This document shows, one piece after another, positions 1 to 9,962 of a stretch of 64,000 nucleotides of DNA. Position numbers and translations under genes: made by a program. The notes under the pieces were generated by a model that worked only from the letters and a program-made list of their open reading frames with translations, was not told the origin of the DNA and did not search any database. The stretch is from Bombyx mori (lineage: Eukaryota > Arthropoda > Insecta > Lepidoptera > Bombycidae): the NCBI RefSeq assembly GCF_030269925.1, contig NC_085126.1, positions 3,288,501 to 3,352,500 on the forward strand. Direction: 5' to 3'. Position 1 is the stretch's first letter, and each line of letters opens with the position of its first letter.

Positions 1-216
1 CGAGTAGGTACCACCGCCCTGTCTATTTCTGCCGTGAAGCAGTAATGCGTTTCGGTTTGGAAGGGTGGGGCAGCCGTTGTAACTATACTGAGATCTTAGA
101 ACTTATATCTCAAGATGGGTGGCCCATTTACGTTGTAGATGTCTGTGGGCTCCAATAACCACTTCACACCAGGTGGGCTGTGAGCTCGTCCACCCATCTA
201 AGCAATAAAAAAAAAA
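1..216 (+). repeat. Bm1-like SINE, 3' part (cut by window edge)
   Basis: Copy of the most abundant repeat in the window. The body starts at GGTACCACCGCCCTG and ends at CATCTAAGCAATAAA followed by an A-run. The complete copy at 2424-2856 shows that the family has a tRNA-like head and a total length near 434 bp, which fits what is known of the Bombyx SINE Bm1. The left end is lost at the window edge. Confidence 0.85.
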
Positions 217-403
217 TGGGTGGTTCAGTGCTTAGCTATTAAATTGTAGGCTAGTGAGCTACCCCAACATTCAATCAAAAACAAATATTCCAACTAAACA
301 AAATCTAATGTACACAACACAAGACGGGTCAGACGATATCAATGAACTGATGGCAGAAACTCGATTGACAAATAAGGGATGATTAAAGTTGTAATTGTAT
401 TAA

Positions 404-816
404 CTAGAGGTCCCGCAGTAGTCGAAATTCGACTATAATTAATTGGAATTGTAAGTTTGTACACTATTATGATTGTATTTTATACTTCTATAATCACAAA
501 TTTCGCCAAGACTACTCTATAAAAAATATTAACAAACAATATTTAATCTATTCTCAATTTGACAACAGACGTCAAGAACAAAAGTTTGACAATAAATAGT
601 ATGCATGCGTGTGTGCGTCAAATACATGGTATGTAGTGTGTGTAGTGTTTTCTTTATTGATTTAACGTATCTTTTACGAATTATTTTAAAAAAATATTAG
701 CATTGTGCACTTCTTCTCTGTATTCTCTTTAAGTGTGGGAAATTTCATACTCCTCCATCCGCGCAATTTTCGTAAAAAGGGATACAAAGTTTTTGCTTCA
801 CGTATTAATATATAGA
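404..816 (-). mobile_element. Non-autonomous Helitron
   Basis: About 413 bp, nearly identical to the copy at 59038-59456 and to the partial copy at 51465-51660. Read on the minus strand it starts with TC (TCTATATATTAATACGTG) and ends with CTAG before a T, as Helitrons do. No target-site duplication or terminal inverted repeat is seen, also as expected. It carries no coding sequence. Confidence 0.75.
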
Positions 817-1729
817 TAGTTGAAATAATTACCTGAATCGGTTCTAGTCAGTCGCGTACGATGTTTAAATAGGCACTAATTAAATGATATTGGAATATTT
901 CTTTTTAATACCTTATCGTTACACGGGGTTACAGAGTTGGCGATAGTTGCGCTGATGTTATCGTATGATGTGTCGTGTTGTGTTCGGAATTTTGTGAACA
1001 AAACTGATTTTCCCTTTATTTTATTTTAATAAGGATAAACCTATATTTTTATTCCTAGAGGGGTGCCTTCGATTGTCACGTACCCCGCGTCAATTACGGG
1101 TATTTAATTTTTTCCCTGTCAACAATTTATCCAAACTTTAGAAAAAGTAAAAGATGGGATAAGCGCGTGAGTAAAAAAGATAGCTATAATTGGAACGATT
1201 GCACTTGTTAAATTATTATTGCATTTGTTTAGACGCGACTAAAGACGAAACGTCCCAATTGGCCTGTTTTCGAGTCTTCACTTGACGTGCGCTTGAAACA
1301 TATCTGCTTCTTTTTACATATAAAATATCATTGATTTTATTTATCACTTTAAAACTCAATTAAGAGAGAAGATCTGAAATTAAGAAAATCGAAAATTGAA
1401 CAATAATATTGATATCTGCTATGACAACATTGGGAATGCACTGCATTCACCTTTGCTCTGTTTATCAATTGTTTGTTTCATAATGGAATTTAAATAAGTC
1501 AATATATATTTTTCATAAATAAAAATTTGTTTATAAAACACAGTGAAAAAGTGATAAAAGTATGTAATGATGGTGTTTTTCAAGAATCGAAAACTAAAGT
1601 GAATTTCTTCCGTTTTTGCTTTGGGGGTAACTTACAACAGGAAGATTTTCCACCGAGGGGGCGAAATTGCTTGGTAGACCAATACATAATAATAGGGGTT
1701 AAATTATGAAATTGCCGTTATTGTAATAG
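817..1729. other. AT-rich stretch, nothing recognised
   Basis: About 0.9 kb of AT-rich DNA. The only ORF (60 codons at 1527) has no recognisable motif and no splice context. I see no gene, RNA or repeat family here. Confidence 0.5.
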
Positions 1730-1996
1730 GTACCTTTTTTTTTTTTTGGTCAGGAGGAAGTCGCCGGACTTCCGCCCTCCACTGGGGATGGAGGGCGGGG
1801 CATGTCAGAGTCGAACTGACTAAAACCTCCTGTCGCTCAACAACCAACGTCCAAACCTCGCATGAGACAGAACTCATGAAGAGGCAGAGGGGAGAAAGTG
1901 AAGCGTTTAGTGCGGAGCACATCTCTCCCATCACCCTCTCCCTCGGGAAGCCGGATCGGCGGTCGTCGGCGTCACGACCACCAGCCCTCTCGGTGT
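1730..1996 (-). repeat. 3' end of a non-LTR element (family G, copy 1)
   Basis: A T-run followed by GGTCAGGAGGAAGTCGCC and about 250 bp that recur at 39447-39712 with about 90% identity by eye. On the minus strand this is a 5'-truncated retroelement tail ending in poly(A). The family is not identified. Confidence 0.6.
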
Positions 1997-2423
1997 AATA
2001 GGTACCTACTTCGAATTGACATAGAACCTTCACGGTTTGTGATTTTTGAGTGAAACTTTTTTCAAATGGTACCTACCTATGAGGTTCTTCTTTTAAAAAA
2101 TGTGCGACATTCGATTATAATTATCGACTTTGAGTTGTTATTTTTATTCAGCTTAGACATGAAAGATAGATACTTCGAAAATTCGAATGGTTTTTGAATA
2201 CGAGCTCCGACGCGGAACCAACGCTGCAGAAAAAGCTCGTTATACGAGTATGAATGTTGCGTTTGGAGAGAGAACGCTAATGAACGCACCGTGCGATTTT
2301 AGTTTAAACGCTTTAGTGATGGAAATTTTGATTTGAAGAATGAACCACGTGGAGGACCGCCGACACATTTGAATAACAATGAATTGAAAGCCAAACTACC
2401 CAGGAATTAGCGACATGGCTTAA
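1997..2423. other. Nothing recognised
   Basis: Short ORFs only; no match to the repeat families seen elsewhere in the window. Confidence 0.4.
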
Positions 2424-2856
2424 CGTCGTCGTGGCCTAACGGATAAGACGTCCGGTGCATTCGTGTTGAGCGATGCAACGGTGTTCGAATCCCAGGCGGC
2501 TACCAATTTTTCTAATGAAATATGTACTCAACAAATGTTTGACTTCCACGGTGAAGGAATAACATCGTGTAATAAAAATGAAACCCGCAAAATTATAATT
2601 TGCGTAACTACTGGTGGTAGGACCTCTTGTGAGTCCGCGCGGATGAGTACCACCACCCTGCCTATTTCTGCCGTGAAGCAGTAATGCGTTTCGGTTTGAA
2701 GGGTGGGGCAGCCGTTGTAACTATACTTGAGACCTTAGAACTTATATCTCAAGGTGGGTGGCGCATTTACGTTCTGGATGTCTATGGGCTCCAGTAACCA
2801 CTTAACGTCAGGTGGGCTGTGAGCTCGTCCACGCATCTAAGCAATAAAAAAAAAAC
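2424..2856 (+). repeat. Full-length Bm1-like SINE with tRNA-derived head
   Basis: This is the reference copy for the family in this window. The head has an A-box-like GTGGCCTAACGG at about 2430 and a B-box-like GTGTTCGAATCC at about 2481. The non-tRNA body begins GGTGGTAGGACCTC and runs to CATCTAAGCAATAAA plus poly(A). The length of about 433 bp matches the known Bm1 SINE. AACGT occurs on both sides and may be a short target-site duplication. The 73-codon ORF inside is a chance reading frame. Confidence 0.85.
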
Positions 2857-3480
2857 GTTACCTTACCAACAATATTCACTCTTTGCATCAAATGAATAAA
2901 ATAAAAAAATATGACAAATGGGTGCCTGAATTTAATGATTTGACTGATCTGCAGAAAGAAACGCGTGTTGAAACTTGTGTTGCCTTCATTGAATCGAAGG
3001 ACGGAAAAAGAAGGAAATCGATACAGAAATGCAGGAATATTGGATCGAATTGCGACATGTGTTGAAAAGTGGATTCTTTACGATAACCGTAAGCGAAAAA
3101 TGTAATTAATGGTTGATCCCAGGTCAAACATCGCATCAGTGTCCTAAAGCAAAGCTTACCAATAAAAAGGTAATGGTAACTGTTTGGTGGTCTCAGCATA
3201 GTGTTATTCATTATAGCTTTCTCTCATCTGGTCAAGTAATAACGGCAGATGTCTACTGTGCCGAACTCCGAACAATGATAGCAAAACTTGCAGTGAAACA
3301 GCCCCGAGTCATAAATCTATCTTCACCATTATTGCTCCATGATAACGCGAGACCTCATACAGCACACAAACACAAAACCGTTTTAACTCTACCGGAACTG
3401 CAATTAGTAACCATTCGTCACCCTCCATATTCGCCAGACCTTGCTCCAACGGACTACCGTTTTTTTTCGTGATTTGGACA
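2857..3480 (+). pseudogene. Decayed mariner transposase
   Basis: Pieces of a mariner transposase occur in two frames. First comes a segment like VPEFNDLTDLQKETRVETC. A frameshifted KWILYDNRKRKM follows, with a stop, then WLIPGQTSHQCPKAKL and KKVMVTVWWS. The C-terminal catalytic part is LLHDNARPHTA then HPPYSPDLAPTDY, which carries the second and third aspartates of a D34D-type catalytic triad. The frameshift and in-frame stop mean it cannot make a functional enzyme. Terminal inverted repeats were not located. Confidence 0.85.
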
Positions 3481-4035
3481 GTTATAATATTTTTCATAAA
3501 AGAAAAGTTACCACTTATTCGTATACTGAACTACATTGTTTCATTAAATTTCAAGAAATTTTATAACTTACGAACCTGAGAAAGAATCAGGAAAGGGGGG
3601 CGTCGACGATCTGATATCTAAACAAAAAATAATTTCTTGGGATTTCTAAGCGCACCTGAAACTAGGGGACGCCACTCTCCGAGTTTACTTACGGTCATGG
3701 ACAATTTCCACATCGATCCTACGAGAAGACGGGGCAGGCGTCTTACCCTTAGGAACCAATCCCACGATGATTTCCGCAGAAAAAGTTCTCCACCCGAGGC
3801 AAGGGCACAGCGGAAAGGAACTTCGTTTCAAAAACTGATTTTGGGTGCCGTTTGTAAAGCTATCTCTCGACAATTCGGCAATTAAATCATCAGAAAATTT
3901 ATTAACGATTGTTTCGATTCTATTTTTGCCAGTCGGTTTGAATTTTAGGACAACTGTTATACTTTACAAGGTCTTAAAGTGGGCGATTGACAAACTGACA
4001 TTGGCACAGTAAAATAGATTTCGTAATACTTCGAA
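3481..4035. other. Nothing recognised
   Basis: Mixed-composition DNA between the mariner relic and a LINE fragment. The short ORFs on both strands (82 and 62 codons) overlap each other and show no family motif. Confidence 0.4.
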
Positions 4036-4710
4036 AAGGCTAGCAGCTTCATGATAATCGCATTATCGTTGCTGCCGCTGACTACTCCCCAAATCTTGCT
4101 CACATAGGAGCCAGTCACCGTCGACGCCTTGACTCGTGCTTACGGATCCATTGGATCCTATAATAATAAATAATAATAATAATAAATAATCCTATAACTG
4201 TTGCGTTAAAAGCTCTGACACTAGGAGCAGGCTTAGACACTGGTAACTGGTGGTAGGACGTCTTGTGAGTCTGCCAGCTAGGTATCACCGCCCCGCCTAT
4301 TTCTACCGTGAAAATGCGTTTCGGTTTGAAGGGTGGGGCAGCCTCATGTCTCAAGGTGGGTGGCGAGATTTACGTCATAGATGTCTATGGGTTCCATTCC
4401 GGTAACCACTTAACACCAGGTGATCCGTGAGCTGGTCCACCCATCTAAGCAATTAAAAAACCCTACTCGTCGAACTCAGCAATGAGTTCAACGTGCAATC
4501 TAGCCCATACGTGAGCCCGCTGAGTTTCTCAGCGGGTCGCGATTCCGATCCGGAAGTAAAATTAGTCACGAAGGAGTTAGTTACTCTTGAGTTGTTAGGT
4601 CTCTTAGAAACGCTCGGATAGCTGTTAGCAAATGCCACCCACCCCTCCTGGCTGAGCCCGTGCTGGTGAAATTGGAAAACATTGGGCCACCAGAAATCCT
4701 TCTTTTTAAA
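4036..4710 (+). repeat. Jockey-like LINE 3' fragment split by a SINE
   Basis: 4036-4244 and 4461-4710 align with 14236-14690 of the full-length Jockey-like element: end of ORF2 (MRHDNRLIVAAADY region), then the 3' UTR with GAGTTGTTAGGTCTC. The two pieces are interrupted by a degenerate Bm1-like SINE at 4245-4460 on the plus strand. The SINE therefore inserted after the LINE copy had arrived. An AT-rich (AAT)n tract is also inserted at about 4158-4190. Confidence 0.8.
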
Positions 4711-5870
4711 AAAAATATATCGTTCATTTATTTGTCGCAATAATTCGGTATGGTCACTCGATGATGATAGTTTTTACTTCCTTCCCTTCCCTTGATGGCT
4801 GATTACAGATCATTTTGTAAATCATCATGACTGTTGAAGATCTGTCACATTAACCCGAAAAATTTACCACGCCATTACTGTGATCAATATAACGCTATAG
4901 CTGATATTAATGTTGTTGCAGTATTCCGAAAATTGGCTTAAAACTCGCCTATATCCTCTTCTCCTTTCGCAAATTGCTTGTCTTACCACTAGTGTAACTA
5001 CTCTTAGTTTATTTTATAATTTTTCGAAAGTAAGCCGAATTCCATACCTCTAATAAGCCTATCTGCAATGATTACTCTAGTCTTATTTTAACATTTCGCG
5101 ATAGTCCTGTCTTCACAGGAAAACACCTGATAATTTTCTTCCCTAATTATGGATTTAGAAACTTTAGAAGCGTCAACTACTATAATTTATTATGAAACAA
5201 TTAGGATTAAAAGTAATTAAGCACCTGTACACCGCTTAATCTAATCCGCTTTTTGTACACCGAATTGCCATTTCCTGATTAGCTTTGGGCAATAACAATC
5301 TTTTTATTGTTTAGACTTGTGAACAACAGATCGTTATTTCACGTATTTTGAATTTACAGGCTACCTAAAATATAGCAACTTTTTTGTTTCGTTTATAGTG
5401 TGGTTATTTGTAATAATATTCTTTGTATACGCTTATTTTAACCATACGTTTACGTAACAAAATGATTTATTATAAAGTTATTATTATCTTATATTATTAT
5501 TATTTATTTAATAAAACCACATCGTCACATCGATGGTCCTTATCTTTTCAAATATTATAACTTGAAGCAAAACCAGTTCGAACTTATCATAAGTTTAATA
5601 TAAATCGTTTTCTTTATAAGTTCCGAACATAACAAAATAAACAAATTTAACCACTTTATATTTTAGGGTAAAGAAATTATTTACACAAGAAAAACATATT
5701 GAACAGGATCTTTGAATGCAATGCAAACACTACTAATTTCTAACTAATTATGAAAGAGCTCCTGGTAACAACAATATTATGATATTTGCGTTGGTCCAGC
5801 AATAAAACAGAAACGTAGGTGAACAAAGGAAATTGAAAAAGAAACGATAGATTTCAAAGAATACCAAAAA
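4711..5870. other. AT-rich intergenic DNA
   Basis: About 1.1 kb downstream of 30K gene 1. No ORF with a recognisable motif, no repeat family shared with the rest of the window. Confidence 0.5.
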
Positions 5871-5877
5871 TCTGTAT

Positions 5878-5883
5878 TTTATT
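5878..5883 (-). terminator. Poly(A) signal of 30K gene 1
   Basis: AATAAA on the minus strand 63 nt past the TAA stop of the gene at 5946-6716. Confidence 0.75.
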
Positions 5884-5945
5884 TTCCAAATAATATTTCA
5901 TTGCTACTCATTCTGGTTGGGTTTCGTGAATATTTAAAATATAAC

Positions 5946-6716
5946 TTAAAATGCCTTAACACCCCAAGCGTAATGTTCGGGACTTCCGATCACTCTACCA
6001 TTGTATCCCCAGGCCATGCGGTTACCCGAGGTTTCAAGCGTCCTAGACAGTGTCAAAGCCTTGCTGTATTCACGGTTGTAGATGTAGAACAAATTGTCTT
6101 TGTCGTATTTAGCGGGCTGCAGGTACCACTGGGCTCTGAAACTATCGACGCTGTTGACTCCGAAGGCCATGTGGTCGCCGTTCGGGTTAGTACCGACTCC
6201 CAATACCAAATATTGGTTACGCTCAGTGTTCAAGATCTTGAAGTAGACCTTGTTGTTCTCCCACAGAGCAATGAACTTCCAGCTGACTTTCGGGCTTGTT
6301 TTGTCCTTACCGTCGCCGAAGGCAAGTCTGCCATCGTTGCCGTGAACATCATTACTCAGCGTCAAAGCGAGACCGTCGCGCTTGTACATAAGCTTAATGG
6401 CGTTTTCGGCGAAGATAAGTCTGAACTCAACTGGGAAACAATCACGGACGATGTCCTTGGAGCCCTGGAGCCAAAGTTGATAGGCGTACTCCATGCAGTT
6501 CATCTTGTTGTTTCGTATCAGTTTGTTCACTACATTTGTGATGACTTCGCTCTTCTTCTCCTCGTATAAATGCTTGCTCTTTTCAACCGCACTGTCGTAA
6601 TCGGCAACGACGATGCTATTGTAAAGCTGCTCCTCCAGAATGTCGTTAGGGACGTCGGAATCTGCAGCATACAGAGATGCCACGAAAAGACATAGAATAA
6701 CTATGACGGGCTTCAT
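5946..6716 (-). CDS. 30K lipoprotein, 30Kc19-like paralogue (30K gene 1)
   Basis: Secreted 30 kDa lipoprotein of 256 residues. The family is made in larval fat body, accumulates in hemolymph and is taken up by fat body and eggs as a storage/lipid-carrying protein. Residues 1-17 are a signal peptide (cleavage near SLYA/ADSD). Residues about 20-105 form the helical N-terminal domain, and about 110-256 the beta-trefoil with repeated W and YFKI/YIYNREY motifs. It differs from 30K gene 2 at 15 of 256 residues by my count, 13 of them in the trefoil half. The whole coding sequence lies in exon 2. The acceptor is ...TTTTAG at 6734-6735, 17 nt before the ATG, which fixes the start. It lies outside IFT52, upstream of it, and reads away from it. 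The ORF is intact. A 222-codon antisense ORF over the same span is only its shadow. Confidence 0.95.
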   Translation of the reverse strand: MKPVIVILCLFVASLYAADSDVPNDILEEQLYNSIVVADYDSAVEKSKHLYEEKKSEVITNVVNKLIRNNKMNCMEYAYQLWLQGSKDIVRDCFPVEFRLIFAENAIKLMYKRDGLALTLSNDVHGNDGRLAFGDGKDKTSPKVSWKFIALWENNKVYFKILNTERNQYLVLGVGTNPNGDHMAFGVNSVDSFRAQWYLQPAKYDKDNLFYIYNREYSKALTLSRTLETSGNRMAWGYNGRVIGSPEHYAWGVKAF

Positions 6717-7500
6717 CTTCGGAGCGTTGTAACCTAAAACATTTAAAATCAGTATTAAAAATTTTATTAAACAAAACTGTAACTAATAACTTAAATTAGC
6801 AGCTATGCGTTTTTAGATTAATAATGCAAAATGTTGCTCGCGAGCTTGACGTCAATCTTGTCAAGCGAAACTCGATAACTGCCTCAGTTGTTGAAACAAT
6901 CCATTTTTCTTAATAACTGTATTTGACTTCTTCGAGATACATATAGACGATGATAAAGACACTGAAACGCTCAAGCCTTAACAACTCATAGTAACGCAAT
7001 AGTCACAATCTAGTTTCGGTACATTGAACACATCGGAAATGTCGAAAGGATACCTAGACTGTTGAATGAAAAGACTAAAAAGCCTGAACCATGTGTAGGA
7101 ATTCCAGTGGTAAGTAGCAAGTCTAAAAACAACTCCGCCCTGAGATAGAGGAACAACACCTTTGAATTATTTCACATAGTTCTAGGTTAAATTAATACGA
7201 GAAAAGCTAGAAGCTTTTGTCAAAATCGATTTAGATATTTATATGCTTGGAGTAAAATAAGTATGTACATAACAAATTAACGAATTATTTCCTTCACAAA
7301 ACTTATGCGCTTAAAGTATGCGTAAAATGCATACAACTAATTAGACCTCACGCCCTAACATCGATGACGCTATTCAAGTTGTGATGTCTATAGGCTCTAA
7401 TAGCCAAACAATACCAGACGGGCTGTGAATTCGTTCAATAGTCTACTATCTCCTATAACTAAAAATATTTTCTATTCTATTTAAATAGGAGCTCGCCTAA

Positions 7501-7775
7501 TTTTTTTTTATATTTCTACCCAAGCTGACCGCCTTGAGAGGCTATGTCAGCGTAACCTTAACTAGTAGGTGAGCTCACGGGGCTCAAACCTCACGACGTT
7601 GCTAACAAGAATCCTAGCAAGAGCCGTGCATCGCGGAATCTACCACCGGATCGGAAACGCGACCCATTGAAAAGATCCGGCGAGAAACTCAGTGGGCTGT
7701 GTCTGTGGGTTAATTTACTCGTCGAGCCCTTCGTCGCAAGCGACGGGTTCGACCAGAACAATGACCGGTCGCCTA
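7501..7775 (-). repeat. LINE family B 3' end (copy 1)
   Basis: T-run then CTACCCAAGCTGACCGCC, followed by the reverse of the family-B 3' UTR (GAGAAACTCAGTGGGCTG, GTAGGTGAGCTCACGG). Family B is a LINE 3' end whose longer copy at 55979-56620 retains coding sequence related to the C-terminus of the Jockey-like ORF2. Inside intron 1 of 30K gene 1. Confidence 0.7.
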
Positions 7776-7846
7776 TACCACATGTTAAACAAATATCTTA
7801 GATTTACTACTACATTATCGCTCTATCTAGCTATCTTTCTATTTGC

Positions 7847-8065
7847 CCATAGTCGTCCACTGCTGGCCATAAGCCCCCCCAAGTCTCATCACAAAGACCG
7901 GTCCTGCGCTGCCTGCATCCAGCTGATTCCCGCGAAGCTCAATAGGTCATCGGTCCATCTTGTGGGAGGCCTACCCACGCTATGTCTTCCAGTACGGGGT
8001 CGCCACTCAAGAGCTTTTCGGTCCCAATGGCCATCAACCATCGTGTGTTTGGCGATGAGTTATAA
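7847..8065 (-). repeat. RTE-type LINE 3' end
   Basis: Begins GCCCATAGTCGTCCACTGC, the reverse complement of the typical lepidopteran RTE tail GCAGTGGACGACTATGGGC, and runs through GACCGGTCCTGCGCTGCC. The same tail occurs on the plus strand at about 47640. The 154-codon ORF crossing it is not a gene. Confidence 0.65.
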
Positions 8066-8198
8066 AATACGACAAATTAAAGGAAAAATCTCAGAAGTCT
8101 TAGCATGGGTATGTTATGTTATACACCAATTTAAAGAAGTTAAAGATGAATGTTAATAAAACAAAATATAATAACATGGATTTTTTGGGTTAGCTCAC

Positions 8199-8326
8199 CT
8201 GTGCTGTACAAGTACAATCTGGCTGCTTCGTTTCCAACCCTGCCTTATATACTTGAAATTGCTTTGAATTTAAAACGTCAGATGCGATATCAACATCCAA
8301 GTTCAAATGTCAAATGAGAGTGCATC
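8199..8326 (-). promoter_or_regulatory. Promoter and non-coding exon 1 of 30K gene 1
   Basis: TATATAAG lies at 8251-8244 (minus). An initiator-like CAGATT has its A at 8220, exactly 31 nt from the first T of the TATA box. Exon 1 is 8220-8199 (22 nt) and ends CAG|GTGAGC. A conserved block TCAAATGTCAAATG...TGCATCG (plus-strand reading) at 8302-8326 is shared with genes 2 and 4. The transcription start is inferred from spacing. Confidence 0.8.
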
Positions 8327-8415
8327 GAAGTAAAATATATCTGAAAATTATCACGCCCCGACATTATAGTAATTAAATTATGTTCTTTAATAGAGATTCT
8401 ATTAAAAAAGAATAC

Positions 8416-8757
8416 TTTTTTTTTTACCTATTCGCTGATAGCCTAAGGGGCTATTCCAACCAAGCGCGGGTAGGTGAGCTCACGGGCTCTACCTGAGAAA
8501 ATATGCTAACGCGAGCTCTAGCAAGAGCAGGGCTCAGCATAATCTACAACCAGATCGGAAGCGCGACCCACTGAGAAGGTCCAGCGAGAAACTCAGCGAG
8601 TTGTATCTGTAACTTAAATTGCACCTGTAATCCTCCGTCGGTGAACTGGCGACCAGTACTTGGGATGCCTAAAAGCACCGCGAGTGGATCATGAGGATCC
8701 GAAATTACAGCGTTACCCGGTCGTCTGGATCTGGTATGTAATTAGAGAGGGCCACGA
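8416..8757 (-). repeat. LINE family B 3' end (copy 2)
   Basis: T-run, then CTGATAGCCTAAGGGGC and GAGCTCACGGGCTC, continuing to GGCCACGAT at about 8757, which matches the extended copy at 50308-50720. It lies just upstream of the 30K gene 1 promoter. Confidence 0.75.
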
Positions 8758-8760
8758 TAA

Positions 8761-9094
8761 GGCTGCGTTTCCACCAAAGATTTGCGAGGATGGGTTGCGA
8801 AGGATGTGTTTGTTAAGAACCAATATAATCATTTAACTTACTTAGCCTTTCTATCGCTATCCTAATGCTATCCTGGTGTAAACGGCTCGGTAGAGCTAGA
8901 TTTTTGTACATGCAAACCAAGGCAAATATGTGTGCTACGGATGTGTTGCAAGGGGTATATGGTAGGGACGGACACAAGCAAAAAAAAACAGTCACTGTAC
9001 GGTGTTTGTCAGAGGTCATGCATCGTTCCACAGCGTCGCTACGAATCGTTCGTACCGCTCAGCGGCCTAACACATCTTCGGTGGAAACACAGTC
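8761..9094. mobile_element. Short MITE with about 24 bp inverted ends and TAA duplication
   Basis: The left end GGCTGCGTTTCCACCAAAG and the reverse complement of the right end, GACTGTGTTTCCACCGAAG, match at about 20 of 24 positions. TAA flanks both ends (8758-8760 and 9095-9097). A 3 bp TWA duplication is typical of PIF/Harbinger elements. The 334 bp body has no transposase. Confidence 0.55.
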
Positions 9095-9140
9095 TAAGAG
9101 GGATATGAAATCACGCTGCTTTTGTTGAAAAAAAAAAACG

Positions 9141-9382
9141 TTTTTTTATTGCTTAGATGGGTGGACGAGCTCACAGCCCACCTGGTGTTAAGTAGTTACC
9201 GGAGCCCATAGACATCTACAACGTAAATGCGCTACCCACCTTGAGATACAAGTTCTAAAGTCTCAGTATAGTTACAACGGCTGCCCCACCCTTCAAACTG
9301 AAATACATTACTGCTTCACGGCAGAAATAGGCGGCGTGGTGGTACCTACCCGTGAGGACTCACAAGAGATCCTACCACCAGT
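9141..9382 (-). repeat. Bm1-like SINE, 5'-truncated
   Basis: T-run, TTGCTTAGATGGGTGGACGA ... ACCACCAGTA. It lacks the tRNA-like head. Confidence 0.85.
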
Positions 9383-9962
9383 ATCGAATTGTTTCTAATC
9401 ATGAAGATTTCTCGCATCCGACGGCTATAGGACGGTATGTCATCCTTGAGTGCCGTGAGTAATCTATAATAGAAAGATATTTGATATTCACGGCCCGGAT
9501 CTTTCTGAACCAGCCCTAGTGCGCTTTCAGAAATTATTTTCGTCACGCACCATCCCGCTCTGAAACGGACCGCTCTTACGATATTTGTCGAGTGATATTA
9601 TGTGTAACCTTTGAATAGAACGAAGTCAGTCCGACAGAAGCACCCGCCGCCTGCGGACGTGCTCATCGACCACTCAATCGCCCTGGTTCATTGTTAGCCC
9701 ATTGTTCGCCTGGTTTTATTGTTAGCCCGGCTTTTGTTCGTGGCACATCTGCCGACAAAGTGTGTTCCTGGAAGTGTTTGTTTTGTTTTGGTTTATTTTT
9801 GTTGTTTCCTTTTTTTTTTTTTGTTGTTCTTTCTTTTTCCTGCAGTAATTGTGCCGCATCGCCACCTGTGTTCAATCGAACCGCTAAGTACCGAGAAGTT
9901 GGGGCCTCGCCGCAAGGCGAGTGTGTTTAAGACCCGGGACAGCCCCACCTGGGTCAGACATC

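Larger units (their letters stand above)
6734..8198 (-). other. Intron 1 of 30K gene 1
   Basis: Donor CAG|GTGAGC at 8198-8197 and acceptor TTTTAG at 6735-6734, 1465 bp. It is about twice as long as in gene 2 (713 bp). The extra length is explained by an RTE-type 3' end (7847-8065, minus) and a LINE family-B fragment (7501-7775, minus). Confidence 0.85.

Noticed and set aside
2424..2500. tRNA gene
   Set aside because: The A and B box-like motifs belong to the head of a SINE with poly(A) tail; no complete cloverleaf. The same applies at 19481, 20195, 42569 and 51227.
5901..6569. 222-codon plus-strand ORF
   Set aside because: Exact antisense of 30K gene 1; the same kind of antisense ORF appears over genes 2, 3 and 4. 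No motif, and explained by codon usage of the real gene.
7692..8156. 154-codon ORF ending near 30K gene 1 exon 1
   Set aside because: Crosses two unrelated repeat tails (family B LINE and RTE); no coding motif.
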